Of a stretch of 64,000 nt of DNA, positions 16,794 through 24,549 are shown piece by piece. Both the position numbers and the translations under genes were made by a program. The number at the start of each line of letters is the position of its first letter. Positions within the stretch are counted from its first letter, which is position 1. The DNA comes from an uncultured Monoglobus sp. (lineage in GTDB: Bacteria; Bacillota; Clostridia; Monoglobales; Monoglobaceae): NCBI GenBank assembly GCA_947624305.1, contig CANQKC010000014.1:1-64000 (forward strand), written 5' to 3'. The notes beneath the pieces are model-generated. The model had not been told where the DNA came from, did no database searches, and was given only the letters and a program-made list of their open reading frames with translations.

Positions 16794-18131
16794 CTACTTG
16801 AGTCTCGCCTCAAGAGCCTCCTTGTCGGCCTCGTAACCGGGCTTGCCGAGAAGCGCGAACATATTCTTCTTGTAGCTCTCAACGCCCGGCTGGTTGAACG
16901 GGTTAACGCCCAGCAGGTAGCCGCTGATGCCGCAGGCCTTCTCGAAGAAATAAACGAGCTGGCCGAAGGTGTACTCGTCAAGCTTCTCAAGCTCAACGAT
17001 GAGATTGGGAACTCCGCCGTCGGTGTGCGCGAGCAGCGTGCCCTCGAACGCCTTTTTGTTAACGAAGTCCATAGTCTTGCCGGCCAGGAAATTCAGGCCG
17101 TCAACATTATCCTTGTCAGTCGTCATCTCGATGTCTGATTTTGAGTTCTTGACGTAAAGAACGGTCTCAAAGAGCTGGCGTCTGCCGTCCTGGATATACT
17201 GGCCCATCGAGTGCAGATCGGTCGAGAACGACGCGCCCGCGGGGAAAATGCCCTTCTTGTCCTTGCCCTCGCTCTCGCCGTAGAGCTGCTTCCACCACTC
17301 GATGAAGTATTGCAGCTCGGGTTCGTAGTTGACAAGCATCTCTATCGTCTTGCCCTTCTGGAGCAGAATATTTCTGATCGCCGCGTACTGATAGCACTCG
17401 TTATCCTTAAGGTCGGCGCTCATATACATTTCTCTCGCGTCGGCCGCGCCCTGCATCATCGCGTCAATGTCCGCGCCCGATACGGCGATCGGCAGCAGGC
17501 CGACCGCGGTCAGAACGGAATATCTTCCGCCGACGTCGTCCGGAACAACGAAGGTCTGATAGCCTTCCTCGTCGGCCAGATTTTTGAGCGCGCCGCGCGC
17601 CTTGTCGGTCGTGGCGTAAATGCGCGACTTGGCCTCTTCCTTGCCGTATTTTTCCTCAACATAGTTCTTGAGGATGCGGAACGCGATCGCGGGCTCCGTC
17701 GTGGTGCCCGATTTTGAGATAATATTGACCGAAACGTCCTTGCCCTCGATCGTCTTTAAAACGGCGTTTAAGTAGTTGGGGCTGATATTGTTGCCGCAGA
17801 AGATGATCTGGGGCTTCTCGGTCATATTATAAAACGGACCGCCCAAAAAGTCACAGGCAGCCTTTGCACCGAGGTATGAACCGCCGATGCCGACAACCAG
17901 AAGCACGTCGCTGTCGCTTCTGATCTTCTCAGCGGCCTTTTTAATTCTTGCAAACTCGTCCTTGTCATAGTCGACCGGAAGATCTATCCAGCCGAGGAAG
18001 TCGTTTCCCGCGCCGCTCTTGCTCATAAGAACCTTGTCGACCGCGGAGATCTGAGCCTGCATGTTGTCGATCTCCTCCTGAGAGAAGAAACCGAGCGCTC
18101 TGCGATAGTTGAAAGTTACATTCTTTTTCAT
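16794..18131 (-). CDS. pgi: Glucose-6-phosphate isomerase
   Basis: A 445-residue enzyme of the short Firmicutes PGI type, interconverting glucose 6-phosphate and fructose 6-phosphate. The sugar-phosphate loops [12 protein letters not shown] and [15 protein letters not shown] are present, as are the conserved [13 protein letters not shown] region and the C-terminal lysine-rich end. AGGAGA precedes the ATG and a promoter lies about 45 bases upstream. Confidence 0.97.
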   Translation of the reverse strand: MKKNVTFNYRRALGFFSQEEIDNMQAQISAVDKVLMSKSGAGNDFLGWIDLPVDYDKDEFARIKKAAEKIRSDSDVLLVVGIGGSYLGAKAACDFLGGPFYNMTEKPQIIFCGNNISPNYLNAVLKTIEGKDVSVNIISKSGTTTEPAIAFRILKNYVEEKYGKEEAKSRIYATTDKARGALKNLADEEGYQTFVVPDDVGGRYSVLTAVGLLPIAVSGADIDAMMQGAADAREMYMSADLKDNECYQYAAIRNILLQKGKTIEMLVNYEPELQYFIEWWKQLYGESEGKDKKGIFPAGASFSTDLHSMGQYIQDGRRQLFETVLYVKNSKSDIEMTTDKDNVDGLNFLAGKTMDFVNKKAFEGTLLAHTDGGVPNLIVELEKLDEYTFGQLVYFFEKACGISGYLLGVNPFNQPGVESYKKNMFALLGKPGYEADKEALEARLK

Positions 18132-18175
18132 AGGTATATCTCCTTTTGTTTGGTTTAAATAATTTCACTAAAAAT

Positions 18176-18204
18176 ATTTTACCATAATTGAAAAATTTGT
18201 GCAA
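18176..18204 (-). promoter_or_regulatory. SigmaA promoter of pgi
   Basis: TTGCAC (18199-18204) and TAAAAT (18176-18181) are separated by 17 bases on the minus strand. Confidence 0.6.
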
Positions 18205-18438
18205 TACCTATTATAAAATTTTTTTAAATTTTTTGCGCGCATTTCACCGACACTGCCGCGGCGATGTCGGGTTTCGCCCGCCGAAACGCGCTTTTCAGCG
18301 ACATTTGCATGGAATTTTAAATTTGAAAAAATTACTTGTATATATTGTCGTTTGTTTTCACAAAATACTATTGCAGCACATGAGAATTAAATATTTAATA
18401 TTTAAGAAATGTGAATAAGATAAAGGAGTGAAATAAAA
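18205..18438. other. Intergenic region upstream of the spore protein gene
   Basis: No gene is seen. A GCGCGCATTTC...GAAACGCGC partial dyad lies around 18234-18290. ATATT and AATACTAT separated by 17 bases near 18347-18374 could be a forespore (SigmaG) promoter for the SASP gene; this match is weak. The ribosome binding site AAAGGAG lies just before 18439. Confidence 0.4.
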
Positions 18439-18654
18439 ATGGCTAATTCAAACAGTTCTAACAAGCTGGTTGTACCTCAGGCGAAGGCCGCTATGGATCA
18501 GTTCAAGATGGAGGCTGCGTCCGAGGTTGGCGTAACTCTTAACAAGGGCTACAACGGCGACCTGACATCAAGACAGGCCGGAAGCATCGGCGGTCAGATG
18601 GTCAAGAAGATGATCGAGAAATATGAGAAGGACGCCGCGAACCAGCAGGGCTAA
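18439..18654 (+). CDS. Alpha/beta-type small acid-soluble spore protein (SASP)
   Basis: A 71-residue protein with both SASP signatures: FKMEAASEVGV, which includes the germination protease cleavage region, and GYNGDLTSRQAGSIGGQMVKKMI near the C-terminus. Alpha/beta SASPs coat spore DNA in the forespore core and protect it from UV and heat. This is direct evidence that the organism makes endospores. AAAGGAGTG precedes the ATG and a terminator follows. Confidence 0.96.
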   Translation: MANSNSSNKLVVPQAKAAMDQFKMEAASEVGVTLNKGYNGDLTSRQAGSIGGQMVKKMIEKYEKDAANQQG

Positions 18655-18731
18655 CAAGCCGAAAAAAACAGTAAATCCTCTTTACTGGAAATTTATATCA
18701 TACGACGAAAATCCGTAAGGACGCGTCGGAT

Positions 18732-18754
18732 AAGGCGGCGATCTGCCGCCTTTT
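18732..18754 (+). terminator. Rho-independent terminator after the SASP gene
   Basis: GGCGGC pairs with GCCGCC around a short loop and is followed by TTTT. Confidence 0.75.
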
Positions 18755-18796
18755 ACATATTTATTGAGGATTTTTTAAATTTTTGTTGATTTTCGC

Positions 18797-18825
18797 TTGA
18801 AAACCTATAAAAACTATGTTAAAAT
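18797..18825 (+). promoter_or_regulatory. SigmaA promoter of the Rrf2 regulator
   Basis: TTGAAA (18797-18802) and TAAAAT (18820-18825) are separated by 17 bases, about 20 bases before the start codon. Confidence 0.65.
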
Positions 18826-18845
18826 AGTAATTAGAGGTGATAAAA

Positions 18846-19283
18846 GTGAAAATTTCAACCAAGGGAAGATACGCGCTCCGCATGCTGCTCGACATGGCGG
18901 AGCACCAAAGCGACGGCTTCATATCACTCAAAGACATAGCCGACAGACAGAACATTTCAAAAAAATATCTCGAGCAGATCATAGCGCTGTTCAATAACAC
19001 CGGGATCCTGCGCTCAAGCCGCGGCTTCAAGGGCGGATACAGGCTCGCGCGCGATCCGGAGAATTACACGGTAGGCGAGATATTGAGGATAACCGAGGGC
19101 AGCCTCGCCCCGATCTCCTGCCTTGAGTTCAATCCCAATCTGTGCGAACGCAGCGCGGACTGCAAGACGCTCTTTGTCTGGGAGGGGCTGTATAAGGTCA
19201 TGGTCGACTACCTTGACGGAATAACAATTAAGGACATAATGGATAAAGACCCGTCGCTCACCGGGAACGATTACGTTATCTGA
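18846..19283 (+). CDS. Rrf2/IscR-family transcriptional regulator
   Basis: A 145-residue protein starting at GTG 18846 (MKISTKGRYALR), placed by AGAGGTG six bases upstream; a GTG at 18837 lies in that site. The winged helix is at residues 1-70 with recognition helix ISKKYLEQIIALF. Cys92, Cys100 and Cys106 are spaced like the Fe-S ligands of IscR, so it may sense iron-sulfur status or redox. No isc, suf or cysteine genes are adjacent, so the targets are unknown. Confidence 0.9.
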   Translation: MKISTKGRYALRMLLDMAEHQSDGFISLKDIADRQNISKKYLEQIIALFNNTGILRSSRGFKGGYRLARDPENYTVGEILRITEGSLAPISCLEFNPNLCERSADCKTLFVWEGLYKVMVDYLDGITIKDIMDKDPSLTGNDYVI

Positions 19284-19302
19284 TAGAGCCGGTTTAATTG
19301 TA

Positions 19303-19329
19303 ACAAATTGTCAAATCTGCCATAGAATA
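19303..19329 (+). promoter_or_regulatory. SigmaK-like promoter
   Basis: AC (19303-19304), 16 bases, then CATAGAATA (19321-19329) matches the mother-cell consensus AC-N16-CATA-N3-TA. It lies 45 bases before the start of a cysteine-rich coat-like gene. The assignment is by consensus only. Confidence 0.5.
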
Positions 19330-19373
19330 TATTGAAACGGCCTTGAGCCGTAAAAAATTCAGGAGGTTTGAAT

Positions 19374-20297
19374 ATGAGTTACAATAATACTTACCACAGA
19401 AAAAACAACGGCTGCTGCTGCGATGAGGCAAAGGATCCCGACGCCGCCGGCATCGCCGCCGACTGTAAAGCCGAGGCTGAGGAGACGCGCGAAAGACGCT
19501 GCGACGACTTTTCGGATCCCATCTGCATAAACGCCAAAAAGATCTACGACTCGTGCAGAGAGAGAAACTGCGTGACCGACTCGAGAGTTTATCTCACGGC
19601 CGACAATCAGCAGATCGTCGAGGACGCGATCAACGTCAAGCTCAAAAAGGCTGAGATCATCTGGGTCTACACCGACATTGAGCCTCTGCTTTATAACTCG
19701 GGCTACTATTCGGTTGACATAAAGTTCTTTATCGACGTCACTCTTGAAGTGTTCACCGGCCTTTGCGCTCCCCAGGAGATACACGGCCTGACGACTTATG
19801 ACAAGCGCATCGTGCTTTACGGCAGCGAGGGCAGGACAAAGACCTTTACCTCAACGCTCGAGCCCGGCGATGAGATCGAAAAGGTCTGGAAGTCCACCAA
19901 CCTTCCCACCGTCACGATCGAGGCGGTTGACCCGATCGCGCTCGGCGCGAAGCTTGTTGATAAGGGCTGCTGTGACTGCTGCGAAAGCTGCGCCGCGATC
20001 CCTCAGAACATCTGCTCGTGCTACGGCGGCGAGTTCGTGACTGACAGCGACGCGCGTCAGGTTCAGGTCAGCTTCGGCCTGTTCACGATCGCGAAGATCG
20101 AGAGAGAGGTTTCGCTGCTTGTTGACGCAGTTGACTTCTGCATACCCGAAAGCGTTTGCTCGGCAGCGACCGACGACGATCCCTGCGGTCTGTTCAACAC
20201 GATCCGCTTCCCGATCGACGAGTTCTATCCGCCCGCGTCGGAGAATGACAACGACAATCCCTACTGCGAGGGAAAGGGCTGCGGCTGCCGCGGTTAA
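19374..20297 (+). CDS. Cysteine-rich protein, possible spore coat component
   Basis: A 307-residue protein with 22 Cys in clusters (GCCCDE near the start, GCCDCCESC in the middle, CEGKGCGCRG at the end). Between them are two regions rich in beta strand (IIWVYTDIEPLLYNSGYYSV and VQVSFGLFTIAKIEREVSL). No signal peptide or membrane segment is seen. I know similar clostridial sequences only as conserved hypothetical proteins. The SigmaK-like promoter and disulfide-rich composition suggest a late spore coat protein; that is inference. AGGAGG precedes the ATG at 19374. Confidence 0.75.
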   Translation: MSYNNTYHRKNNGCCCDEAKDPDAAGIAADCKAEAEETRERRCDDFSDPICINAKKIYDSCRERNCVTDSRVYLTADNQQIVEDAINVKLKKAEIIWVYTDIEPLLYNSGYYSVDIKFFIDVTLEVFTGLCAPQEIHGLTTYDKRIVLYGSEGRTKTFTSTLEPGDEIEKVWKSTNLPTVTIEAVDPIALGAKLVDKGCCDCCESCAAIPQNICSCYGGEFVTDSDARQVQVSFGLFTIAKIEREVSLLVDAVDFCIPESVCSAATDDDPCGLFNTIRFPIDEFYPPASENDNDNPYCEGKGCGCRG

Positions 20298-20310
20298 AAT
20301 TTAAGACAAA

Positions 20311-20338
20311 AAAATATGGCGCGCCCGCGCCATATTTT
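20311..20338. terminator. Bidirectional terminator between the coat-like gene and the DUF378 gene
   Basis: AAAATATGGCGC and GCGCCATATTTT are exact complements around a 4-base loop, with A and T runs on either side, so it can serve both converging genes. Confidence 0.85.
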
Positions 20339-20349
20339 TGTTGTGCTTG

Positions 20350-20565
20350 TTATCTGCTTTCCTCGGCTGTGTATCTTGAGAGAATACGGTCGCGGAAGAA
20401 AAACGTGATCGACCATATCGCGCCAAGACTGACCAGCGTATAGACTATGCGGCTTAAGATGCTCATGCTTCCGAAGATGAACGAGACAAGGTTAAAGTCG
20501 AACAAGCCGACCAGACCCCAGTTAAGACCGCCTATTATCAACAAAATTAAAGCAACTATATCCAT
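20350..20565 (-). CDS. DUF378 family membrane protein
   Basis: A 71-residue protein with two membrane segments; IIGGLNWGLVGLFDFNLV is the hallmark of DUF378 (YuzA-like). The function is unknown. AGGAGACTT precedes the ATG. It is monocistronic, between the shared terminator and the divergent AbrB-PIN locus. Confidence 0.9.
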   Translation of the reverse strand: MDIVALILLIIGGLNWGLVGLFDFNLVSFIFGSMSILSRIVYTLVSLGAIWSITFFFRDRILSRYTAEESR

Positions 20566-20650
20566 AATATTAAGTCTCCTTTTTATTTTGGATTTATCAA
20601 TATTATTGCCGCATTAAAAAATTTTATTCATAAAAAATTTATTTTAAAGC

Positions 20651-20679
20651 TTGACTTTCCGGCGCGGCGCGTGTATAAT
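20651..20679 (+). promoter_or_regulatory. SigmaA promoter of the AbrB-PIN locus
   Basis: TTGACT (20651-20656) and TATAAT (20674-20679) are separated by a GC-rich 17-base spacer. The leader carries several AAAGAA direct repeats. Confidence 0.75.
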
Positions 20680-20733
20680 AAAGTAAAGAATGTAAAGAAT
20701 ACAAAGAAAACAAAGAATTTCGGAGATGATATT

Positions 20734-20991
20734 ATGGAAGTTGCAAAAATTTCAAGCAAGGGTCAGATCACAATACCTATATCCGTCAGACACGCCCTTA
20801 AGCTTAAAAGCGGCGATAAGGTCGTTATTCAGGAAGAAAACGGCAGATTTTATTTTGACAACGCCGCGCTCGTGGCGTTTGGCAGAGTTGAAAACGAGTT
20901 CAAAGGCGCCGCCGCGGAGGCGGGCTTTTCAAACGAGGCGGAAATGCAGGAATACATGAAGGAAATACGCGGAGAAGTGCGGGGTTACTGA
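20734..20991 (+). CDS. AbrB/MazE-type (VapB-like) antitoxin
   Basis: An 85-residue protein. The N-terminal swapped-hairpin DNA-binding domain reads VAKISSKGQITIPISVRHAL and LKSGDKVVIQE; the C-terminal half would bind the toxin. Such antitoxins repress their own promoter. A GGAGAT site supports the ATG at 20734. It ends two bases before the PIN gene. Confidence 0.85.
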   Translation: MEVAKISSKGQITIPISVRHALKLKSGDKVVIQEENGRFYFDNAALVAFGRVENEFKGAAAEAGFSNEAEMQEYMKEIRGEVRGY

Positions 20992-20993
20992 TT

Positions 20994-21395
20994 ATGAAAA
21001 TTATGCTCGACACAAACATTCTTGTTTCCGCGATTTTCTTTCCGACCGCGCAGACGCACCGTTTTGTGCGCGAAGTGAGCGTTAGCCACCGCCTTGTGCT
21101 TTGCGATTATGTTATCGAGGAATTAAGGCTCGTGGTTGAGCGGAAATTTCCGTCAAAAAAAGAGTCGATCGAAAATTTCTTCGCGGAGCTTCCGTTTGAT
21201 TATGTCCGTGTGCCGAAACGCGTTGACGCCGAAAATATTCCCTCGGTCAGAGATCAAAAGGATACGCCTATCATCGCCGCGGCGATCAATGAAAACGTTG
21301 ATATTTTTGTGACCGGCGACAAGGATTTTCTTGTTCTTGACATTAAAGCTCCGGAGATCATGACAATGACCGGTTTTCTGAAAAAATATGCTTAA
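20994..21395 (+). CDS. PIN-domain toxin (VapC-like ribonuclease)
   Basis: A 133-residue PIN protein with the acidic metal-site residues in MLDTNILVSAIF (Asp6), the central VIEELRLVVE region and FVTGDKDFL near the C-terminus. It resembles the putative toxin component, PIN family. PIN toxins are Mg2+-dependent ribonucleases that cut tRNA or rRNA. It follows its antitoxin by two bases. Confidence 0.88.
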   Translation: MKIMLDTNILVSAIFFPTAQTHRFVREVSVSHRLVLCDYVIEELRLVVERKFPSKKESIENFFAELPFDYVRVPKRVDAENIPSVRDQKDTPIIAAAINENVDIFVTGDKDFLVLDIKAPEIMTMTGFLKKYA

Positions 21396-21399
21396 CCAT

Positions 21400-21425
21400 A
21401 AGACGCCGCTGGCATGCGACGTCTT
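21400..21425. terminator. Terminator between the PIN gene and folD
   Basis: AAGACGCCGC pairs with GCGACGTCTT with one mismatch and is flanked by TAA/TTT. It can serve both converging genes. Confidence 0.7.
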
Positions 21426-21431
21426 TATCAA

Positions 21432-22280
21432 TTATTTCATGTGTTTTCTGGAGGCGGTGACGGTGTTGCGCATCAGCATCGCGACGGTCATGGGGCCGAC
21501 TCCGCCGGGGACGGGGGTTATCGCGTGTGCGAGCGGCTCGACCTCGTCAAAGTCAACGTCGCCGCACAGCTTGCCGTTTTCGTCTCTGTCCATTCCGACA
21601 TCGATCACGACCGCGCCGGGCTTCACCATGTCGCCCTTGACAAACTTTGCAATTCCGACTGCCGCGACCAGAATATCGGCGCGCGACGTTATCTTTTTAA
21701 GATTTTTCGTGTGCGAGTGGCAGGTCGTGACCGTGCCGTTCTCGTGCAGCAGCAGCATTGACATCGGCTTGCCGACAATATTGCTGCGGCCGATAACAAC
21801 GCATTCCTTGCCGTCAACATCGACGCCGCTCTCATGTATAAGCTCCATAATTCCCGCTGGAGTGCAGGGCAGGAAGTCATAGTCGCCGATCATTATCTTT
21901 CCCACGTTCACCGGATGGAACGCGTCAACGTCCTTGTCGGGGCGGATGTTGTTTATGATAACGCTGTCGTCAAGGTGGTTCGGCAGCGGGAGCTGAACCA
22001 GAATTCCGTCGATCTTGTCGTCGGCGTTCAGCCTGTCCACCAGAGCGAGCAGCTCCTCCTCCGTCGTGTTTTCGGGCAGGCGGTGCATCTCGGAATATAT
22101 CCCGGTCTCCTCGCAGGCCTTTTCCTTGTTGCGGACGTAAACCTTAGACGCCGGGTCGTCGCCTACCAGAACCACCGCGAGGCCTGTGGTCTTTCCGTTT
22201 TTCTCAAGCTCCGCGACTTCCGCCTTAAGCTCTTCCTTTACCCTTGCCGACACTGTTTTTCCGCTGAGAATTTTTGCCAT
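21432..22280 (-). CDS. folD: Bifunctional methylenetetrahydrofolate dehydrogenase/cyclohydrolase
   Basis: A 282-residue FolD that interconverts 5,10-methylene-, methenyl- and 10-formyl-tetrahydrofolate. Conserved motifs: [15 protein letters not shown] with the catalytic Lys, [21 protein letters not shown] for NADP binding, and [23 protein letters not shown] precedes the ATG. Its first 56 bases overlap the end of ygiQ in another frame. Confidence 0.97.
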   Translation of the reverse strand: MAKILSGKTVSARVKEELKAEVAELEKNGKTTGLAVVLVGDDPASKVYVRNKEKACEETGIYSEMHRLPENTTEEELLALVDRLNADDKIDGILVQLPLPNHLDDSVIINNIRPDKDVDAFHPVNVGKIMIGDYDFLPCTPAGIMELIHESGVDVDGKECVVIGRSNIVGKPMSMLLLHENGTVTTCHSHTKNLKKITSRADILVAAVGIAKFVKGDMVKPGAVVIDVGMDRDENGKLCGDVDFDEVEPLAHAITPVPGGVGPMTVAMLMRNTVTASRKHMK

Positions 22281-24111
22281 TTTTGTTGTTCCTCCTTATA
22301 CTATGGTTGTTATTATACGGTTTGATCAGACATTTTTTGTCATATCCGATAAGGTCGCCGCGTCCCGCCTTGATCAGCGCGCGGTACACGAGCTTATAAT
22401 TTTTCGGGTCGCGGTACTGAAGCAGCGCCCGCTGCATCTGCTTTTCCTCATATGATTTGGGGACGTAGACCGGCCGCATCGTGCGCGGGTCGATCCCGGT
22501 GTGGTACATGCAGGTCGAAACGCTGCCGGGCGTGGGATAAAAATCCTGTACCTGCTCGGGATTGCAGCCGGTGTCGCGCAGATACTCCGCGAGGCGCACC
22601 GCGTCCTTTAAGGTGCAGCCCGGGTGCGACGACATAAGATACGGCACGAGGTACTGATCCTTGCCGAGCTCGCGGTTCAGCCTTTCAAATTTCTTCCTGA
22701 ATTTTTCATAAACGTCGTGCGCGGGCTTCCCCATGTGCCTGAGCGCGTTGTCCGAAACGTGCTCGGGCGCGACTCTGAGCTGGCCGCTGATGTGGTGCTT
22801 TATCAGCTCGCGCAGGAACTCGTCGCTCTCGTCCGCCATAACGTAGTCAAACCTTATCCCGCTGCGCACGAAGACTTTTTTGACGCCCGGCAGGGAGCGT
22901 AGCTCGCGCAGCAGCTCGGTGTAATCGCTGTGATCCGCGATGAGCTTCGGGCAGGGCTTCGGGAACAGGCACTGCCTCTCTTTGCACACGCCGCGCTTTT
23001 CCTGCTCCTTGCAGGACGGAAACCTGAAATTCGCCGTCGGACCGCCCACGTCGTGAATATAGCCCTTGAAATTCTTTTGCTTTGTGAGAAGCTCCGCCTC
23101 TCTTAAGATAGACTCGCGGCTGCGCGCCGTGACCGTTCTCCCCTGATGGAACGTGAGCGCGCAGAAATTACAGCCGCCGAAACAGCCGCGGCACGAGGTT
23201 ATCGAAAACTCGACCTCTTTTATCGCCGGGACGCCGCCCATGCTCTCATAGGACGGATGATACGTCCGCGCGTAGGGCAGCTCGTAAACGTCGTCAAGCT
23301 CCTGGGTTGAAAGCGGGGCCGCGGGCGGGTTCTGGACAACATACCGCCTGCCGTCAAGCTGGATAAGCGGCTTCCCGCGCACATGGTCCTGCTCCTCATA
23401 CTGTATCTTCGCGGCGAGCGCGTAGCTCGTCTTGTCGTCTCTCACCTCTTCAAACGAGGGGAGCGTTATCCCGTCATAGGGCAGCGCGGCGGGGTCACTC
23501 TCGGGGTACATCGTGCCGTCAACGCCCTTGATCTGCGGCGCGGGAACGCCCGCGTCAAGCAGCCCTGCGATCTCGGTCACGGCCCTCTCGCCCATGCCGT
23601 AGATCAGCAGGTCGGCGCCGCTGTCGATCAATATGCTGCGGCGAACCTTGTCACTGTGGTAGTCATAGTGCGCGAACCGCCTCAGGCTGGCCTCGATGCC
23701 GCCTATTATGATCGGAACATCGCCGTAGGCCTCGCGGATCCTGTTACAGTAGACTATCGTCGCGCGGTCGGGGCGCATGCCCGCTCTGCCGCCCGGGGAA
23801 TAGAGATCGGTATTGCGCACCTTTTTCGCGGCGGTGTAGCGGTTAACCATCGGGTCAATGTTCCCGGACATGACCAAAAAGCCCAGCCGGGGCCTGCCGA
23901 GACGGGTAAAATCCTCGCTGTCCCGCCACCGGGGCTGTGAGATTATGCCGACGCTGAACCCCGCGCGCTCAAGCACCCGCGAAATTATCGCGTGGCCGAA
24001 GCTCGGGTGGTCAACGTAGGCGTCGCCGATAACGTAAACAAAATCAAGCGTGTCGATGCCGCGCGCCGCCATGTCAGCCCTTGAAACGGGCAGAAAATCA
24101 AAATTATCCAT
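22225..24111 (-). CDS. YgiQ family radical SAM protein
   Basis: A 628-residue protein with the YgiQ N-terminal region ([20 protein letters not shown]), a SAM/Fe-S motif C-x3-C-x2-C ([12 protein letters not shown]) near residue 310, and the conserved [20 protein letters not shown] and [12 protein letters not shown] regions. The reaction is unknown. Family alignment supports the first Met, yet no binding site lies before it and the -10 box ends six bases upstream, so the mRNA is probably leaderless. The last 20 residues are very basic and are encoded over the folD start region. Confidence 0.92.
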   Translation of the reverse strand: MDNFDFLPVSRADMAARGIDTLDFVYVIGDAYVDHPSFGHAIISRVLERAGFSVGIISQPRWRDSEDFTRLGRPRLGFLVMSGNIDPMVNRYTAAKKVRNTDLYSPGGRAGMRPDRATIVYCNRIREAYGDVPIIIGGIEASLRRFAHYDYHSDKVRRSILIDSGADLLIYGMGERAVTEIAGLLDAGVPAPQIKGVDGTMYPESDPAALPYDGITLPSFEEVRDDKTSYALAAKIQYEEQDHVRGKPLIQLDGRRYVVQNPPAAPLSTQELDDVYELPYARTYHPSYESMGGVPAIKEVEFSITSCRGCFGGCNFCALTFHQGRTVTARSRESILREAELLTKQKNFKGYIHDVGGPTANFRFPSCKEQEKRGVCKERQCLFPKPCPKLIADHSDYTELLRELRSLPGVKKVFVRSGIRFDYVMADESDEFLRELIKHHISGQLRVAPEHVSDNALRHMGKPAHDVYEKFRKKFERLNRELGKDQYLVPYLMSSHPGCTLKDAVRLAEYLRDTGCNPEQVQDFYPTPGSVSTCMYHTGIDPRTMRPVYVPKSYEEKQMQRALLQYRDPKNYKLVYRALIKAGRGDLIGYDKKCLIKPYNNNHSIRRNNKNGKNSQRKNSVGKGKGRA

Positions 24112-24117
24112 AGCCGT

Positions 24118-24146
24118 ATTATAACACCATGTGAGTTATTAGTCAA
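24118..24146 (-). promoter_or_regulatory. SigmaA promoter of ygiQ, predicted leaderless
   Basis: TTGACT (24141-24146) and TATAAT (24118-24123) are separated by 17 bases on the minus strand. Six bases separate the -10 box from the ATG at 24111, so +1 should be the A of the start codon or very near it. The -35 lies in the 3' end of the antitoxin gene. Confidence 0.75.
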
Positions 24147-24399
24147 CCTCTATCAATTCGTGCTTCGTAAGCCTGCCCTCTTTGTAGTCGTTAAGTGATT
24201 TTGCCAGATACTTCTGATTTGCTTCCGAATAGAACGGCTCCGACGACCTGATCTCAAACGGAATTTTCTTCTCGCGCACGACCGCCTTTGCGAAAACCGT
24301 TATAGCGGTTGACATGCTCATTCCGAAATCGCTGCACATATTATCAAATTCTCTTTTCAGTCCGTCATCCATTCTGATGCTGAATGTTGCCTGTGCCAT
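24139..24399 (-). CDS. RelB/DinJ-family antitoxin, apparently orphan
   Basis: An 86-residue protein with a ribbon-helix-helix N-terminus (ATFSIRMDDGLKREFDNMCS, then MSTAITVFAKAVV), typical of RelB/DinJ antitoxins. The usual partner would be a RelE/YafQ mRNA interferase immediately downstream, but ygiQ follows directly. AAGGAGG precedes the ATG. It may counter a toxin encoded elsewhere or be a leftover regulator. Confidence 0.88.
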   Translation of the reverse strand: MAQATFSIRMDDGLKREFDNMCSDFGMSMSTAITVFAKAVVREKKIPFEIRSSEPFYSEANQKYLAKSLNDYKEGRLTKHELIEVD

Positions 24400-24426
24400 A
24401 ATGTTAACCTCCTTCGCTGTTAAAAA

Positions 24427-24455
24427 ATTATATCAAATATTATTGCATTTGTCAA
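24427..24455 (-). promoter_or_regulatory. Consensus SigmaA promoter of the orphan antitoxin
   Basis: TTGACA (24450-24455) and TATAAT (24427-24432) are separated by exactly 17 bases on the minus strand. Confidence 0.85.
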
Positions 24456-24498
24456 TAAAATTATTCATCTTTATTTAATTTATAACATAAATTAAAGC

Positions 24499-24528
24499 TT
24501 GAAATGCAATGCAAAAATATGTTAAAAT
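24499..24528 (+). promoter_or_regulatory. Likely promoter of the ABC exporter operon
   Basis: TTGAAA (24499-24504) and TAAAAT (24523-24528) are separated by 18 bases, 21 bases before the start codon. Confidence 0.55.
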
Positions 24529-24549
24529 AATATCGAGGTGAAAAAATCA

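Noticed and set aside
20674-20733. AAAGAA repeats in the AbrB-PIN leader as a designed regulatory array
   Set aside because: They are short purine-rich repeats of irregular spacing, which can arise by slippage.
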